Assembly (NCBI GenBank): GCA_020055645.1
Contig: CM034548.1
Coordinates: 31,608,201-31,672,200, forward strand
DNA length: 64,000 nucleotides
Direction: 5' to 3'
Source of the DNA: Tomocerus qinae
Lineage: Eukaryota > Arthropoda > Collembola > Entomobryomorpha > Tomoceridae
Shown here: in pieces, positions 47,153 to 60,982 of the stretch
How the letters are laid out: each line of letters starts with the position of its first letter
How positions within the stretch are numbered: the first letter of the stretch is position 1
Translations under genes and position numbers: made by a program
The notes under the pieces: generated by a model
What the model was told of the DNA's origin: nothing
The model's database searches: none
The model's input: the letters and a program-made list of their open reading frames with translations, nothing else

Positions 47153-50100
47153 GCACAGCACTTTAAATCAATACTAAATACAAATGTAAATGGAAACTTA
47201 GTACAATATAATTCATGTACATATATATAGATAGTACTTGCATAAACACAATTGAATTCTTCTAAAGCTTTGTCAAATTCAATCTGGGACAGGTCACAGT
47301 GGCACTGACGCGAGTAAGTTTGCTTTTTTATTTCCAGCTAATTTATACGATTCAAATAGAAATCTTCAAGTCAAACAATAAACGCTTTTGTGAACTTGAA
47401 TGTTGTGAATACACCTTTCAATCTGAGTTACAATACTAAAAGAATAATAGTTTCAGGTCGAAAAGACAAGAAAATTCTCATTTAACCTGTATACAAAAAT
47501 ACAACAGAATCAGTAAAAAGACATTGCACTTGCACTCTAAAAGGTAAGTCATTACAAATGTTTATTTACTGCACCTCCTTTAGCATTGCATCGTTGAGCT
47601 GAATGAGAATTTATAATAGTGCCCCTCACCTTACCACTGTCAGTCTAATATAATAAGTATCTGTCTCACGTCGAACAACCTCCAAATTCGGCTAAATATA
47701 CAATTACAAGTTAGAAGTGTAGGAGGCTATGCTTAATATTATGTGTTTATTGTCATTAAATTAGTTCAGTGGTGTGTGCAGAGTACAGAGCACTACATAA
47801 ATCTCATGCATACCCATTAATCTTAATCTGTAACCTTCTGTCAATTAAGTTTTGCTTTTACATGGCTGTAGCTAACACAGGTTGCATGCAAAAGTTCTTA
47901 ATTCACCTAAATACAGAAATAGAACACCAAACGAGATACATATTATTTATTCTACCATTTCTAGTATTCCTGAGCTATGTCAAGAGTTGTACATTTCCTT
48001 CGATTCTTTTCCCTGCTTAAACTAATGCAATCTACTATAATATACTACACCTACTCACAACAGATAAACGAGATTGTATTTTATACTCACAGTCCAAATG
48101 AGAAATTTAGCTCACAAAGTTATACAAGTAAAATCAAGGTAAACGAAGCTGGCATTATTATCGGAATGCATTCAGTGTCTTGTGATACAAAGTGATGATT
48201 AGCATTATAATTTTAGTATATGCATGTAGGAAGTCGTGTGGTTCGTGAACATTTGTGCATATGTGGGTAGACTTTATGTACATATTAAATGTACAATACT
48301 CGACTTATTATTGTCCTTTGCTAATGATATGAATACTCAGGGTGTGTATTTATTCGATAATTGTATGTTTTCGCACAACTTGTACTAATCGCTAAACTAA
48401 TGGCTATGTATTTACTATTGTAACTACAATGATAGCAATTCCGCTCATTATGCTATGGTGAAATATCTACCTGTAATCATATAGCTACCCCTTTCTATGT
48501 TTCTAACGCCAACTTGGCATGCATGTCATTGTCACAGTCATTCATGACACGGCAGGAGAACAGAATAGTTTCTGCAAGTTCATTTAGGCACAGTTCCCCT
48601 TTATGGCTTCAGTTTGGTTGCACTCTATTATTACCGTTTTTAACACTTGTATAAATCTATATGGCTTTGTCTCATTAAATTTTTGCTTTAAGTATGCATG
48701 TGAATTAATGTATTATACCTACATAAACAGAAGCATAAAGCTCCGACCTAACTCCATTAAATGTATATCTAAGCATTGTTACAGTTGCAAAGCTCGTAAT
48801 TTGTTAGCTCTCATAAAAATATACTTTTCAGTACATTATTCACTAGATTTATAAACAAAAACTAAATTCTAAGATGTTCGCTCTCAAAATTTTTACAAAT
48901 CAAAAAGCAAATCATTTCGTATATGTACTCATGTGTTATTACGATAGATTGATTGGTGCACAGCTATTTTATTGTCACTCAGGAATATTTAATAGTAATT
49001 TATCATGTCTGAGAAAGTCTATGCGTTAAAAATAAGTATCATTATTATCACCATACTGATCTTAAAGGCTGCAGTGTCGGAAATTTAGTGTTTTCAGCAC
49101 TATTATATAAGGTGGTTGTCTACTTGTTTCCGTTCGTCTTACTACTCCTTTACATCCGTTCACATTCCCAGCCAGCAGCAATGTTTATGTTTAGATCATA
49201 TCCTTTGGTGGAAATTTACCATTGGAATTGAAATACTCGTCTGTCTATTTAAATAGAACATCTATAGGTGAGATGACTTTATGGACAAAATAAAAGGGAA
49301 ATGGTGCATCAAAAGTTGATGACGCAAAATAGCAATACAGGGATTTGAGCAAATGACCAAGAAAAGGGGACATTATAAATTTCTATCGAAATGGGAGCAT
49401 CAAATTGTAAGACAGTGAAAGAAAGGAGGAATTTTAGTCTCTACGGTCTCCACTGAAATACTAAAATCCCCGCCTAATAAAATATTATTTCTGATGTTTT
49501 TTGGTTTAGGCCGTTTACTTTGCATTTCCAGATTGGCGACATGAAAATAAATTGCTCCATAAATTTACTGTTCAAAGAACCTTTTTATTCTTTCTGCTGT
49601 TGAAATACAGAGAAGTGCAAGAGTCGTATAATAATGGATCATGTAAAGAATAATATATTTTTAATAGCTAATAAAATGAAAAATCTTGACTACCATTGAA
49701 ATGGTTTTCTTACCATCTCTGCCTCTTCCGCTCTGACGCTTTTAAATACCTCATAAAAATACAACGGAAATAATACCTTCCTTTCCATATATTTTCCATG
49801 TTTATGGTTATCTATGCAGCTTTTAATTGCCGTCACTTCACTTCAAAATACTTACACACATTCTTGAGATGAAAAGTCAGAATTGATACTTAATATTATA
49901 TACTATTATGAGTAACAAGAAGATTCTTGGTAATTAAACTGATACCAATTAACTATACATACAATCGAATAAGTTATTAATATTAAGTAGAATATATTTT
50001 AGCGAATAATAAAAGTATTTAGTAATTCGTCTAAATGAAATGTGTCAGTTGTCATGTCTAGCATTAGTTACCCAACAGCTTTATACGATTTGTCAGAATG

Positions 50101-53086
50101 CTTTCTGATTTCTGAATATCTTTTTATTTTAATGCATGAGATGAAAACTACTTGTAAAATAATAGGATGGCTGGTTGGATATAATTAAGCGATAGTGATA
50201 AGTACCTGCACTGAGCTGGCATGGTGTAGGTGGGTAGGTATCATTATTAATATTGTTTTGAGGTAGGTTAGGCTATATAGATAAGATATATAGTTGGCAT
50301 ATAAAAGTATATACGAACATGCAGACGAGAACTAATTATAAAAACAAATTTAATATCTGAACTCTGGACACATAACTGACAGTATTCTCAGGCTATTACA
50401 ATTATGCATGCACTCTTCTAGTAAACAACGTTGGCTTGCATGCATTATGACTTTCAGAAAGTATTGGAACTAATTATCTATGAACAGGTTTGAGATGAAT
50501 TCCACGAATGCATGTGCCTACTCAAAAATATATAGATTTTTAGTGTGAGATAGTAACTCCCTTTACAACGTACGTGCATAATACATATCTCCGATGAATC
50601 ATCATCCATTCTCTGAAAACCTACACAATATGCAGAAATGAAAGAACAGAACTAGTCAGCAAATAACTGCCTGACTTACATCTAGACAAAAATAGTGCAG
50701 GTATCATAATATTATAGTTTTAAATGCGTCGCTGAATTATCTTCTCTATATCATAATTTAGGTAGGCTAATTTTGGATATTGCATACATCGGTATGCCTA
50801 ATTGAAAATAATTAATTCACCTCGCTCAATCGGAACAGTTGCCATGATATGCCTACCTCCTCCTCCTAAATAAAAGATTTACTAATGCAGAAAGTTGACT
50901 TTTTATTGGCATTGGCAAGTATCCAAGTGCAAATAACCAAGTAACAAATCGCTGTTCTATATTGTGAATCATTCATTCCTACTTTTTTATTTGCATCACA
51001 TGCATTCATAAGATTCTTTGTACAGCTGGTTGATTGTGTTGTGGGGTGACAATCTCATTTTTAATATCGAGAGTAGAGAACGAATTCAAATGCAGTAAGT
51101 AGTGCCAATAGGTATATATAAATTGCTCCACGTAGAAAGTATAATAATAAAAGTACACTGCTGTGTCTTTCATATACATATTTCACTGTATCACTATTAC
51201 AGATTCCAGTGCACGTTTCTATTTGATTCAAATTTTATTGTAGATTGGTGTACCTATGTCACAACTTTGGCTCTTCTAATGTAACCTAATGAATTCTACT
51301 TGTGTATGACTTAATATGCAGCACTATGTAATAAATCAATAATGATATGAATAATATATTAAACCATTATGCTTAGTAGCTTCATATCCTGTCTGTGTAC
51401 TTGTGTCAAAACTGTCACTGCTTTCAGTCCTGTCATGCTAAAGTGTTACAATCTAACGTAGGTAGTCAATATTTATTTCGCAAGGATGTAGCACACCGAT
51501 GTAGACGTGGCATATGCAATTCCCACAACATTTATATTTACTTTGTAGGTACAACGTGTATAACTTATTGACATTAGGCATAACAATATTTGTCAAATAA
51601 TACGTGATGATGTTGACTGTAGAGCTTGAATACCTTGCTAACTACTAGCAATAGAGTGTACGGATGTGTGAGGAAATGAAAAACAGCAAGGATTTAGTAT
51701 TCTTCTGCATTGGAATTCATTTTCACGGATTTACAATAGTTTGCCAATATATACATATACTATTTAGTCTGTAGCATCGCAATACTTTTCAATCTAGTCT
51801 CTCTGAAGTAATGGCCATGTATGTACATGTAATACTGAGAACCATATTTTTTACAATAAATATTAGTTTAAGGTTATATACGATTGTAATAACGCATAAG
51901 TGCTATATCAAGTTATGCTCTAATTTTATTTATGCTGATGCTTGTATATTTATTACGTATACAAGTATAGTATGTATGGCTACAGGTTCCATTTAGTGCA
52001 CATTATGTCAACTTTTGCCTGCCTACATCTGCAATACATATATGATGAAAATTGATTATATTTTGCTTATAGTAGTATATTATTTGCACTCAATAAAAGA
52101 ATTCTATATGCATACGGGTAGACATATGTGTTTACTTCAATACGTCTCTCTCTACCTATAGGTAAAACTATTACGCAGAATAGCAATGAAATATTGGGAG
52201 GGTTATTGTGAAATTGGTAGAAAAAATTGAGTTACCTTACCTCCCCGTAGTACATTTACGGTTTCCCTCTTTGAGTGTTAATAGACACAGCGTAAGTAAT
52301 AATGTACCACCCGGTGCCACATGAGTCTGTGTAAATGTATGGAATCTATTATTTGTCAATACCTTACACATATTTTGTATTTGCAAGATAGCTGGCAGTT
52401 TTGACTTTCGATTGCTAATAGGTTTGTGCGCATAGTAAATTCACATGAAAATATATCATACATGTATGAACATAGTATAGCACTCCATGTATACAAACTC
52501 AAAGGTAGAATCAGTCAGAATTCTAAAAAGTTATTGCATTCGTCTCGTCTTTATCTCATCAACCGCTTGAGTTAGTTGGCTCGACATTCGTTTCAAACAA
52601 ATTCAGAGGATTTGCTCTACAAAATGAGCACCAATAACATCCTTGCTTAATTCGTAGATTCCTATGTAAATGTTCAGAGATAAACCCTCGTCTATCATAA
52701 ATCCCAAATATATTTGCTTGCATATATGCTATACATAGATACATAGGTTTGACAATTTATAGGTAACTAAATACTCGTCTGCCTGAGCTTAAATTTGATA
52801 ATCCGTAGAGCAAGGATTATAATACACAACTTTATGCATATATATGAAATTTGTACTACATTGCTTACCCAGATAAATTTCTGTTATGGAATCATCATGA
52901 TTTTGACTAGCGAGTGATGCAAGTAGATATAAATGTCGTTATTAATTAGTGTATTCGATCTGTACTTGCCTTTACTCATATTAATGATGCTCAGTAGTAT
53001 GAAAACAATTACAAGCATTACGGACATGGAGATTATTAACCACGGAGATCATTTCTACAGCCAGCCAAATAATGAATGCTCTTATA
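47153..53086. other. Gene-free AT-rich stretch
   Basis: No gene is supported; open frames are at most about 83 codons (for example 47769-48020 and 48603-48854) with no domain recognised. No repeats stand out apart from a weak imperfect inverted pair around 49430/49460. Confidence 0.5.
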
Positions 53087-53115
53087 ATATCCCTCGGTAA
53101 TAATACCGAGGATAT
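53087..53115. repeat. Hairpin with 12-bp stem and one bulge
   Basis: ATATCC-TCGGTA (with one extra C on the left side) pairs with TACCGAGGATAT across the loop ATAA. Compact and stable for this AT-rich DNA. Too short for a microRNA precursor; possibly a regulatory hairpin or chance. Confidence 0.5.
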
Positions 53116-55770
53116 CTTTACAACAGAATAAAATACGCAGATTTACCACGTGAGAGTGAATATATATAAAAATTTGAAATATTCTAGAAATGTTTATAGT
53201 ATTATATAAGTGTAGATTTATCTACAAGAAAGCATAACTAAGCATGAGAAAGGTAAGTTCATCTATCCAAGGGTAATGGAACAACAGAATTTGAAATGTC
53301 ATTTCTAAATACTAATTTGACGTAGGTTTATGTCGAAAGCAGACAAAAAAAACAAAATAATTAGAGCATCCGTTAAACTATATCACACAACAACGGTATA
53401 TACCTAAATACTATAATATTATCTCATACAATTGTATTTATAGATAGCTGTTGATAATGACAATTAGTAGAGATTACATAGAACAGTAAACTCATGAGTT
53501 CTTAGTATGTTACAGGATGTAGAGACAGAGAGTGATTTAATTAATTGATTACTGTAACTGAAGTAGAATAATTGCGCGTCTGTAACTTTTGATTTTGTTA
53601 ATTTACTTTATTTTTTCTCGCTGATTTGTATCGTTAGTGATCAAGCATAGTCGTAGATAGAACGAAGAGTGCATCCAATTACGCAGTTATGTAATTACTT
53701 CCTTCAGCTAATTAACTTATTTATTATAAACTCGTGAACCTTGTGTACTCGCGTTCATATATTTATTGTGATGCTTGCTTATTAGTACATGGACTAAAGT
53801 TCATTTTGCTTGTATTTATCTTGTTAGTGTTAGACTAGAATTTGACAAAAGATAGGACAAGGAAATCCAATTATGAGAAACAGGAAAACCTGTATGGCTA
53901 ATTGTAAGTAGGTCAGTAACAAAAGTCACATCACAAACTAAAAGATGATTAAGCGAGAACATGTAGCAAAGATTTGTCAATATTCGCCAGAATTCAGGAT
54001 GGATGCCAATTAAGGGTAATGTAGCTTTTATATTTCTGAAAGACAAACAAGAGGATTTTGCTTACGTTTCATGGAAAAGACCTCTCTGTTGATTAACAAT
54101 AATGTAAGTACTTAAGTAGCATCGAATTTCAAGCATCTCTGAACATCTAGCTACCAGAATATTTTTACTGTGGGTGTTACGCAGAATCCTTGGTAGCACT
54201 TTTGTATTCCACCATTTGCAATTTGGTAGGAGACAGATAAGAACATTAACAAGTAACCATTAGTTGTTCCATGTCGATTTCAAAAGCTGAGATCTCTTTT
54301 CTCCTCCTTATGCGTGGAAAATGTAAGTGTAAGTATGTAAGTATAATAGCTACCTATGTAGGTAGTTATTCCTAGTAAGTTGATTCCTTTAGATACTTTC
54401 TCCTATGTAAAACCTGTAAATAAATACAATGGTTGTTTTCCAAAAAGCACTTTTTGCTTTCTCCTTGGATTTGTTGAAAAGGATATCTGCTCTAAGGTTA
54501 GAGTTATTTGCTCTTTGTAGTCAGAATCTCATTGTTCTTTTGTGTTTTCCTCTCAGCTCCATCTCCCACGTACATATAATCAGAGTAACAAAATCCACAA
54601 TCAAATAAAAATCAATTACGTACATAGCTTTTCTTTTCGTCCTTTTATCTCTCCTGTCGTCCTCTTTCTATTGTTGTGTCAGTATTTATCTAGAGCCACA
54701 CGTGTGTTGCTATTTAATCCTTTCATCAGTGCTATTTTCTCTGTAGGAAATGGAGAAATTCCGGGGAAACTAAATAAATAGACATAATAAATAGAAAAAT
54801 ACATTAACATGAGTTAAGTACACAGGAAAAGTTGTTTTCCATTATGAGAGTTTCGTAATTGTAGCAAAAAGTTGTTTGAGAGGTAAAAGAAAAAAGAGTA
54901 TTGACTAGGTATACATTTCTTTCAATCCATTTGTATTGCAAATAGTAATATAGAGTTAGTATGTGATGCAACCTTGACAAGGGATCCATTGGAGTCTTGT
55001 GTCGTATCAGGATCGTGTGAAAAGATATTGACTGAAATGAAGAGTAAGCTTCTTTGACTTGACTTTCTTCCCTTTCTCGACTTTCATTTCTCAGTTTTCC
55101 CTTTCTTCCTAAAGTTGGAGCATTTGCTTTCTAAATTATAAGTGAACTCTCGCTTCGTGTAAATGCTACTTTCGGAATATATATATCTATCTAGTTTCCG
55201 TAACTGTATGAATGATGGAAACTTGACTCATTGTCTGTTCTCCTATGTTCTAACGATAAGAGAGCTTAGAATTTCAGTTGAGAAAATGTTACAGATAGCG
55301 ATCCACCTAAATAATACCTCAGTAGAATCCCGCTTTCTCTTTCTATATATATCTGGTAGTCTATCCATAATACCTATGCTTACACAATACTTTCTATGTA
55401 CTAGTAATAAGTACCTAAATATAGTGCCAGGAGTGGAAGATGGATATTATTTTCTATCATAGTACCACTCACTAAGAATATATACACTTTGGAACATGCT
55501 GAATTATATCTGTGATGGAGACCATGAAATACATACAATATCCTCGCTACTGGTACTTGTACTCTATATAATATGTTGAAATAGCTCTACATTGAAGACC
55601 TAACGATAAGCATACTTACTTATTGACTACACCTACGTTTTATGTACCTAAGCAAGGATTTTATCTCTGCTTCATATAAGTTTACTTACCCACTTAAGCG
55701 TACAGGGTAAGTGTAACTGTAAGTATAGTGTGTATTTATATCAGACATCCTCCTCCTACTACTACTCACA
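53116..55770. other. Gene-free AT-rich stretch
   Basis: Nothing supportable as a gene. It contains the small palindrome CTACCTA-TG-TAGGTAG at 54350-54365 and a CTTTGACTTGACTTTC motif near 55056. Open frames at 53816, 54542 and 55163 have no recognisable features. Confidence 0.5.
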
Positions 55771-55800
55771 TCACATCCGATCCAATTCAATCCAGTTTCA
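55771..55800. repeat. TCCAA-type pentamer repeat
   Basis: Six units in exact register: TCACA TCCGA TCCAA TTCAA TCCAG TTTCA. Most positions fit T-[CT]-C-[AG]-[AG]. Another example of the degenerate pentamer islands. Confidence 0.5.
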
Positions 55801-56007
55801 CTAGAGAGTCACAACCTGAGAACACGATTCTGTTTGACTCTTATGCGAAATGTGCACAATGCATTTTAGTAGCGATAGCTCTGCCAGCTTTTCAGACACG
55901 AAACATTATTATATCTACTACCTTTACTGCTTACACTTTCTATAAGGCTTACCTCTCACTTACTCCCTTCTACCTATAGAAAGTAAAATGTAAACGTGTA
56001 GTATTTA

Positions 56008-56032
56008 TTGCCTTGCATTGCTTGCACTGCAC
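56008..56032. repeat. TTGCA-type pentamer repeat
   Basis: Five units in register (TTGCC TTGCA TTGCT TGCAC TGCAC), with a one-base slip visible between the third and fourth units. Confidence 0.4.
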
Positions 56033-59000
56033 TAACGATAAGACTTTACTAGAGCAAACGACGAAATCCAAGAAGCTTATATATTTAAAAGTATATCTGT
56101 CTAAAATAAATAATACCTATACACTATCTCTAGTACTTGTAGTATATAAGTAGGTAACTATGAATGCAGACTACAAAAGCTCTCTCACACTACTTGAATC
56201 AAATCAAGTAAACACTCACATTCCCGTGTACATTATAGGAATACGTCTTCTATATTTCAATATCAATATGTAACTATTTACTTTCTGATATATCACGTCC
56301 TCCACATTTATATATACAGATGCTATAAAACCGGGTGCCTGGTTTAGTGCAACCACTCACAATTTCGACGTAAGAAGAACTCTGGAACATTGATCGATAC
56401 TTAGGTTGACGTTGGGTAATGTTTCCTAACGCTATACCAGCTCAGTTTACACTAAAGAAGAACACAGTAGAATAAAGAAAGGAAATATTATTATGCTCCA
56501 GTACAGTCCGAACATTTCGCTCTGTCGAGTTCAGCTCATGGTTGCTGAAATCCAGCCCTTACAAGATATGGCTCTACCACCCTACCAAATTTGTTGTACC
56601 AATAGATAAACATTTAATACTTATGTAAGCTTATATACAATCTTGTCCTCAAATTATACAACTGAATTAAAACTCAGTTGGTGGCAATAAAAATGAAATT
56701 TGTACTCGTAGGACATGTTTTAACACAATCAAAAATCCGAACCGGTAATCCATAATCTATCATTTAAACACATCCTTTAATACCCTTTAATTGATATCTC
56801 TAAGCTGATTTGAGTGTCTTAAAGAACATTGCTTTCATCAGTAGCTTAAGTTTAAGTTAAAGGAACTCCCTAAGCATAGTATATTATCTAGGTGAATGAT
56901 AAAAAGACAAATATGTTTGCAAGCCACCTGTCAAGCTTGGATAAAATAAAGTAACCTACTTACGTTAACGTCGTGAATTATGTCACTTTGAAGGATTTCC
57001 ATGCACTATATTATATTTAGTAAAAAATATTAGTAGAGATAAAACTCTGGGTATTTAAATTAGAATACATATTACAAATAATATCGCAATTACTATCATG
57101 AATTGTATTATTACCCAATTGTAACTTTTACATATTAATATTAATTGATGTGATCGTTAGCTAAATGTTCCAAAATTGATAATGATCATTGGGTGAATTT
57201 AAAATATAGTTGATGCTTCACAAATAAAGTTTTAATTACTAAGTATAGACTATTTAGTTCCGTATACCATTGACTACTACTACAAGGCAATTGCCAGAGT
57301 ACAAGGAAAAGGTGTACCAATGTACTCAGTTAGTATGTTGTGATTTATAAATAAGTTACGGGTTTTGCTATGACATATAGGAGGTCGCAATAGTATTTAT
57401 ATGCCACGTGAGTGAATGTGGCCAGATAATGTAACTTTCTGGGTTATAGTGTAATTTCAGTGTTTTGCAGGTGGCCTACGACTCTAGAATGAGATCTAGC
57501 CTGAAATAAGTACATAGATACACATTTCATCTATCTCTTCTTGTGCTTTACGCCTTCTTCTCTCGTGAGACTAAACTTGTTAACTAAAGTCCCAACAGTC
57601 ATGTATTTATATAAAGGAAATGTTATTCTGTTCAAGGTTTTTACGTGTAGTTGCACGCAATATCTTCTGCTTTGTAGCAAATGAGAAGTGCACATTGTGG
57701 ACTGTCTAGGAAAAGTCCAACGTCCAACTGGATGATGAGAAGAGTGAAGTGGGAGATGCAAAAGAATGGAAGGGGCGTCTCAAGACTCATATTCGGAACT
57801 AGTTACGAAACTCTGATGCCCTATATTACATTATTACAACTTTTCTTATAGGTGAAATGCATTCCTAGAAGATAAAGTCCTACGTCCTTCCTCCAACATT
57901 CTTACATTGTTATATAAACCTATAACTTTTGATGGTCTAAATAGAAACGTGGTGAATGTACTTAGGTGATATTGGGAAAGAGATCTCTTCCGTAGAAAGG
58001 AAACCAAGTATAATATTATCTGAGCGACAGAATTGAAGAAAGATGGCTATGTGCGTACATTTTACATCCTGACAGTACATATAAAATAATCCTTTTATTT
58101 AGTCTCCTTTAGTGAACATAACACTATTCCTTTTTATAGGCCATTTTTGAAATAGTTATTATACATGGTGAGACAGGTATGGTCATATCTGTATGGTCTG
58201 TCTCCCGGTATGCCAATAATAGTTTTATTGGAATGAGATTTGAAGTATAACAGCTATACAAAGATTCGTAGAACTCTGTAGAAATAAAATCACACAAATG
58301 CTAGCTAGGGTATATTATTACATAAGTATGACCATAGTTGTATAAGATATTGTATTTTATATAAAAGCACTAAGCATGTAAATTATATTACACATATCCT
58401 GTGAATTTCAAAAGACTTGCTCATATAATGCAATCTGCTTCAGGAGAATATTTATGGCCTTCTGGTCCTTAGGTAAATACATAAATAAACCTCCACGGGT
58501 AAATCTTTTAGATCTTTCTATATCTATAATCTGTACTAGTGTACATATACGTATCTATATATTGCGTATATACAAATAGAAAGAAATCTTATAATATATA
58601 GAGCACAAGTAAAAATTACCGAGAATATGTACCAAAATGGTTGAATTACAACTGGTTATGTCTATCTTATCATTTTTCTGTTTTCTCTGTTATGAGATAT
58701 ATGAATATTCTAGGCTAATTCTGTTATATGATTCTAGAAAGCATACAATTCAATTTTGAAATCCATATTTCCAAAATTATTGAATTACGGTTGGATTTTT
58801 TTGTATTTCATGGTGTTTAGGACGGAGATTTTTTGTATTTTAATGTTTGCTGATGGAGCAGTGAATGTTATACAATGGTATATTGGTGGAGGACTGCAGG
58901 GCCATAATATTAAATGTTGCACGGTATGTTATTTGATGTTATTTCTTTGGAAGAAAGAAATGGGTAGGAAAAGGATACATAAGAGATTTGGGTTGGTGGT

Positions 59001-59669
59001 TGGAATTGTATGTACATGGCTGAGTATTTAGGATGTTAGTATACATTATAAAATTGAGTTTAATGTGTAGAAGATAGGAAAGGCAGGCCGCAGGAGAGTA
59101 TTTACAAGTGAGGCACAAAGGACGGTACAATAGGAAACAGAAAAGCAATAATCTCGTGCCGATTGTCAGTGCATGTTGAGAAGAGAAAAGCGTGGTAGTA
59201 TGCATTTAGTTTAGAGTAGAAGTGATACATATAATGAGTGAAACTTGGAGGAGGAGAAAGGCAAAGAAAAATAAAAAAGGAAGCATAGCTGAGCCATTAC
59301 CGGAGCCGAAGGAAGTCTATATGGGGTTTGTTGTTACTAAAAGTCGGTTTTCTATGGATGCAAAGGTCTAAAGCGGATTGTACGCTTTGTATTTGTGCTG
59401 CAGTATCAAATAGTGGTATTTCCATTATAAAATGAAAGTCTGATCTATAGAGATGTCGTATCTGCAGAAGAAAACGAAGGAAATAGAAAACAGGGAAGGA
59501 TAAAAGAGACTGTTGTGCAGTTGAATTTCGTTTGACTTAACAAGTCTAGGCCAGCCTTGGTTTGCTGACTACTATTACGTATTTATATTAGTGTTACGTG
59601 TTTCAACAAACAAATATAAGTAATAGAATAACTCAACAAAAGTGCTGTCTCTACGTCGTATGAATGTAT

Positions 59670-59686
59670 AGAGAGAGAGAGTGTGT
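59670..59686. repeat. (GA)n(GT)n microsatellite
   Basis: An AG/GA run of six units passes directly into three GT units. Ordinary compound dinucleotide repeat. Confidence 0.7.
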
Positions 59687-60962
59687 TCCATTTATAAGGG
59701 CACAACAGATATAATATTTATGTACACAGCTCTACATTTGCAAGCATCTACCACTACAGATCCCCGTCAAGTGTGCAAAACTTTGCTTACATAGCAGAGA
59801 AAACACAACAGAAAATAATATTATAGATAGGTGTATTATTGTACAATGCTGCTTCCCACATAGGTAGGTAGCTAAGTAATAATAATAAGAGTATACTATT
59901 TGTAGTGGGTAGCAAGATCCACTTCACGAAAGCAAGGATAGATCTCTTGTGAAACTTATTGCAAAGCAAGGAAAGCATCGAAAGCTGTAATCTCTTTTCC
60001 TTTGCAGAGTGATATAGATTTGTGTATCGGAGAGAGGAGGGAAGGAGATAGAGCATTCCACATTCTCCATGAAGTTGGTTGACTCAGACTACTTGACATA
60101 ACACTAACTATTATCCTATGTATTATATGTATGTAGGTAGCCTAGTTTTCTGAGTTTTCCAAGTTGTTACAAAACACAACAACATAACACACGTAACGTA
60201 GCACACATGCATGAGAACACATTTTACTAGTTTACATGCAGAGGATGAGCACAGAGACAAGGAAATGCTTAGTTCTCTCTCTTTTCTATCTGTAAATATA
60301 CAGGAATTTCTAATATATATATATCACTTTATTATAGTCTCTGCGCGTATGGACAAATATTATATAGATAGTAAATATATAGCGGCACTCACTCCGACAT
60401 CCGTTTTGTTGTATGCAAAGTAACGTGCAATAATGGTAATAGGAAAAGTATTTGCATTTGCAGCGACGTAAGTTCTTCAGAATGCTATCTCACTATTTGC
60501 TCTAACAAGCATTGCCTACATTATTTATCATAGTTAAAATGAATTCATCCTTATGCCTTACTGTTTACACTATATGTAAATACTTTGCATTACAGAGATG
60601 TATGTACTTAAAATAAGAATGTGCGAAATGCTTTACAGTTCCAGTATAAAATAAGTGTTAGCTAGGGTTGATAATAGCAAGGGATAGTACATGTAGGCAT
60701 TGATGTTTGTAAGTTATGTCCTACCATTAAAGTATTAAAGCCCTATACATAAGTAGATATACATACTACTTACTTACACTGTTACACAACAACTACTTTC
60801 ATAATATACATTGGTTACACTATGGTAAAAGTAGATTGAAGTTGTACAAATGCATATAGCCACGCAAAGAACTATGCCTATTTAGTACATAAAAGAGGAA
60901 TATTTGTAGCTCAACCACATTCACCGTCGTGTAGCAGGTATGAGTCTACTAGTAGATACCAC

Positions 60963-60982
60963 TAGTAGTAGTAGTAGTAGTA
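60963..60982. repeat. (TAG)n microsatellite
   Basis: TAG repeated about six and a half times, followed by AAGTAG and preceded by CTACTAGTAGATACCAC. Ordinary trinucleotide repeat. Confidence 0.75.

Larger units (their letters stand above)
55801..60962. other. Gene-free AT-rich stretch
   Basis: No gene is supported. It has a TTGCA-type pentamer tract at 56008-56032, a GA/GT run at 59670-59686 and a purine-rich patch at about 59225-59290. The T/G-rich open frame at 58756-59031 is compositional. Confidence 0.5.
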
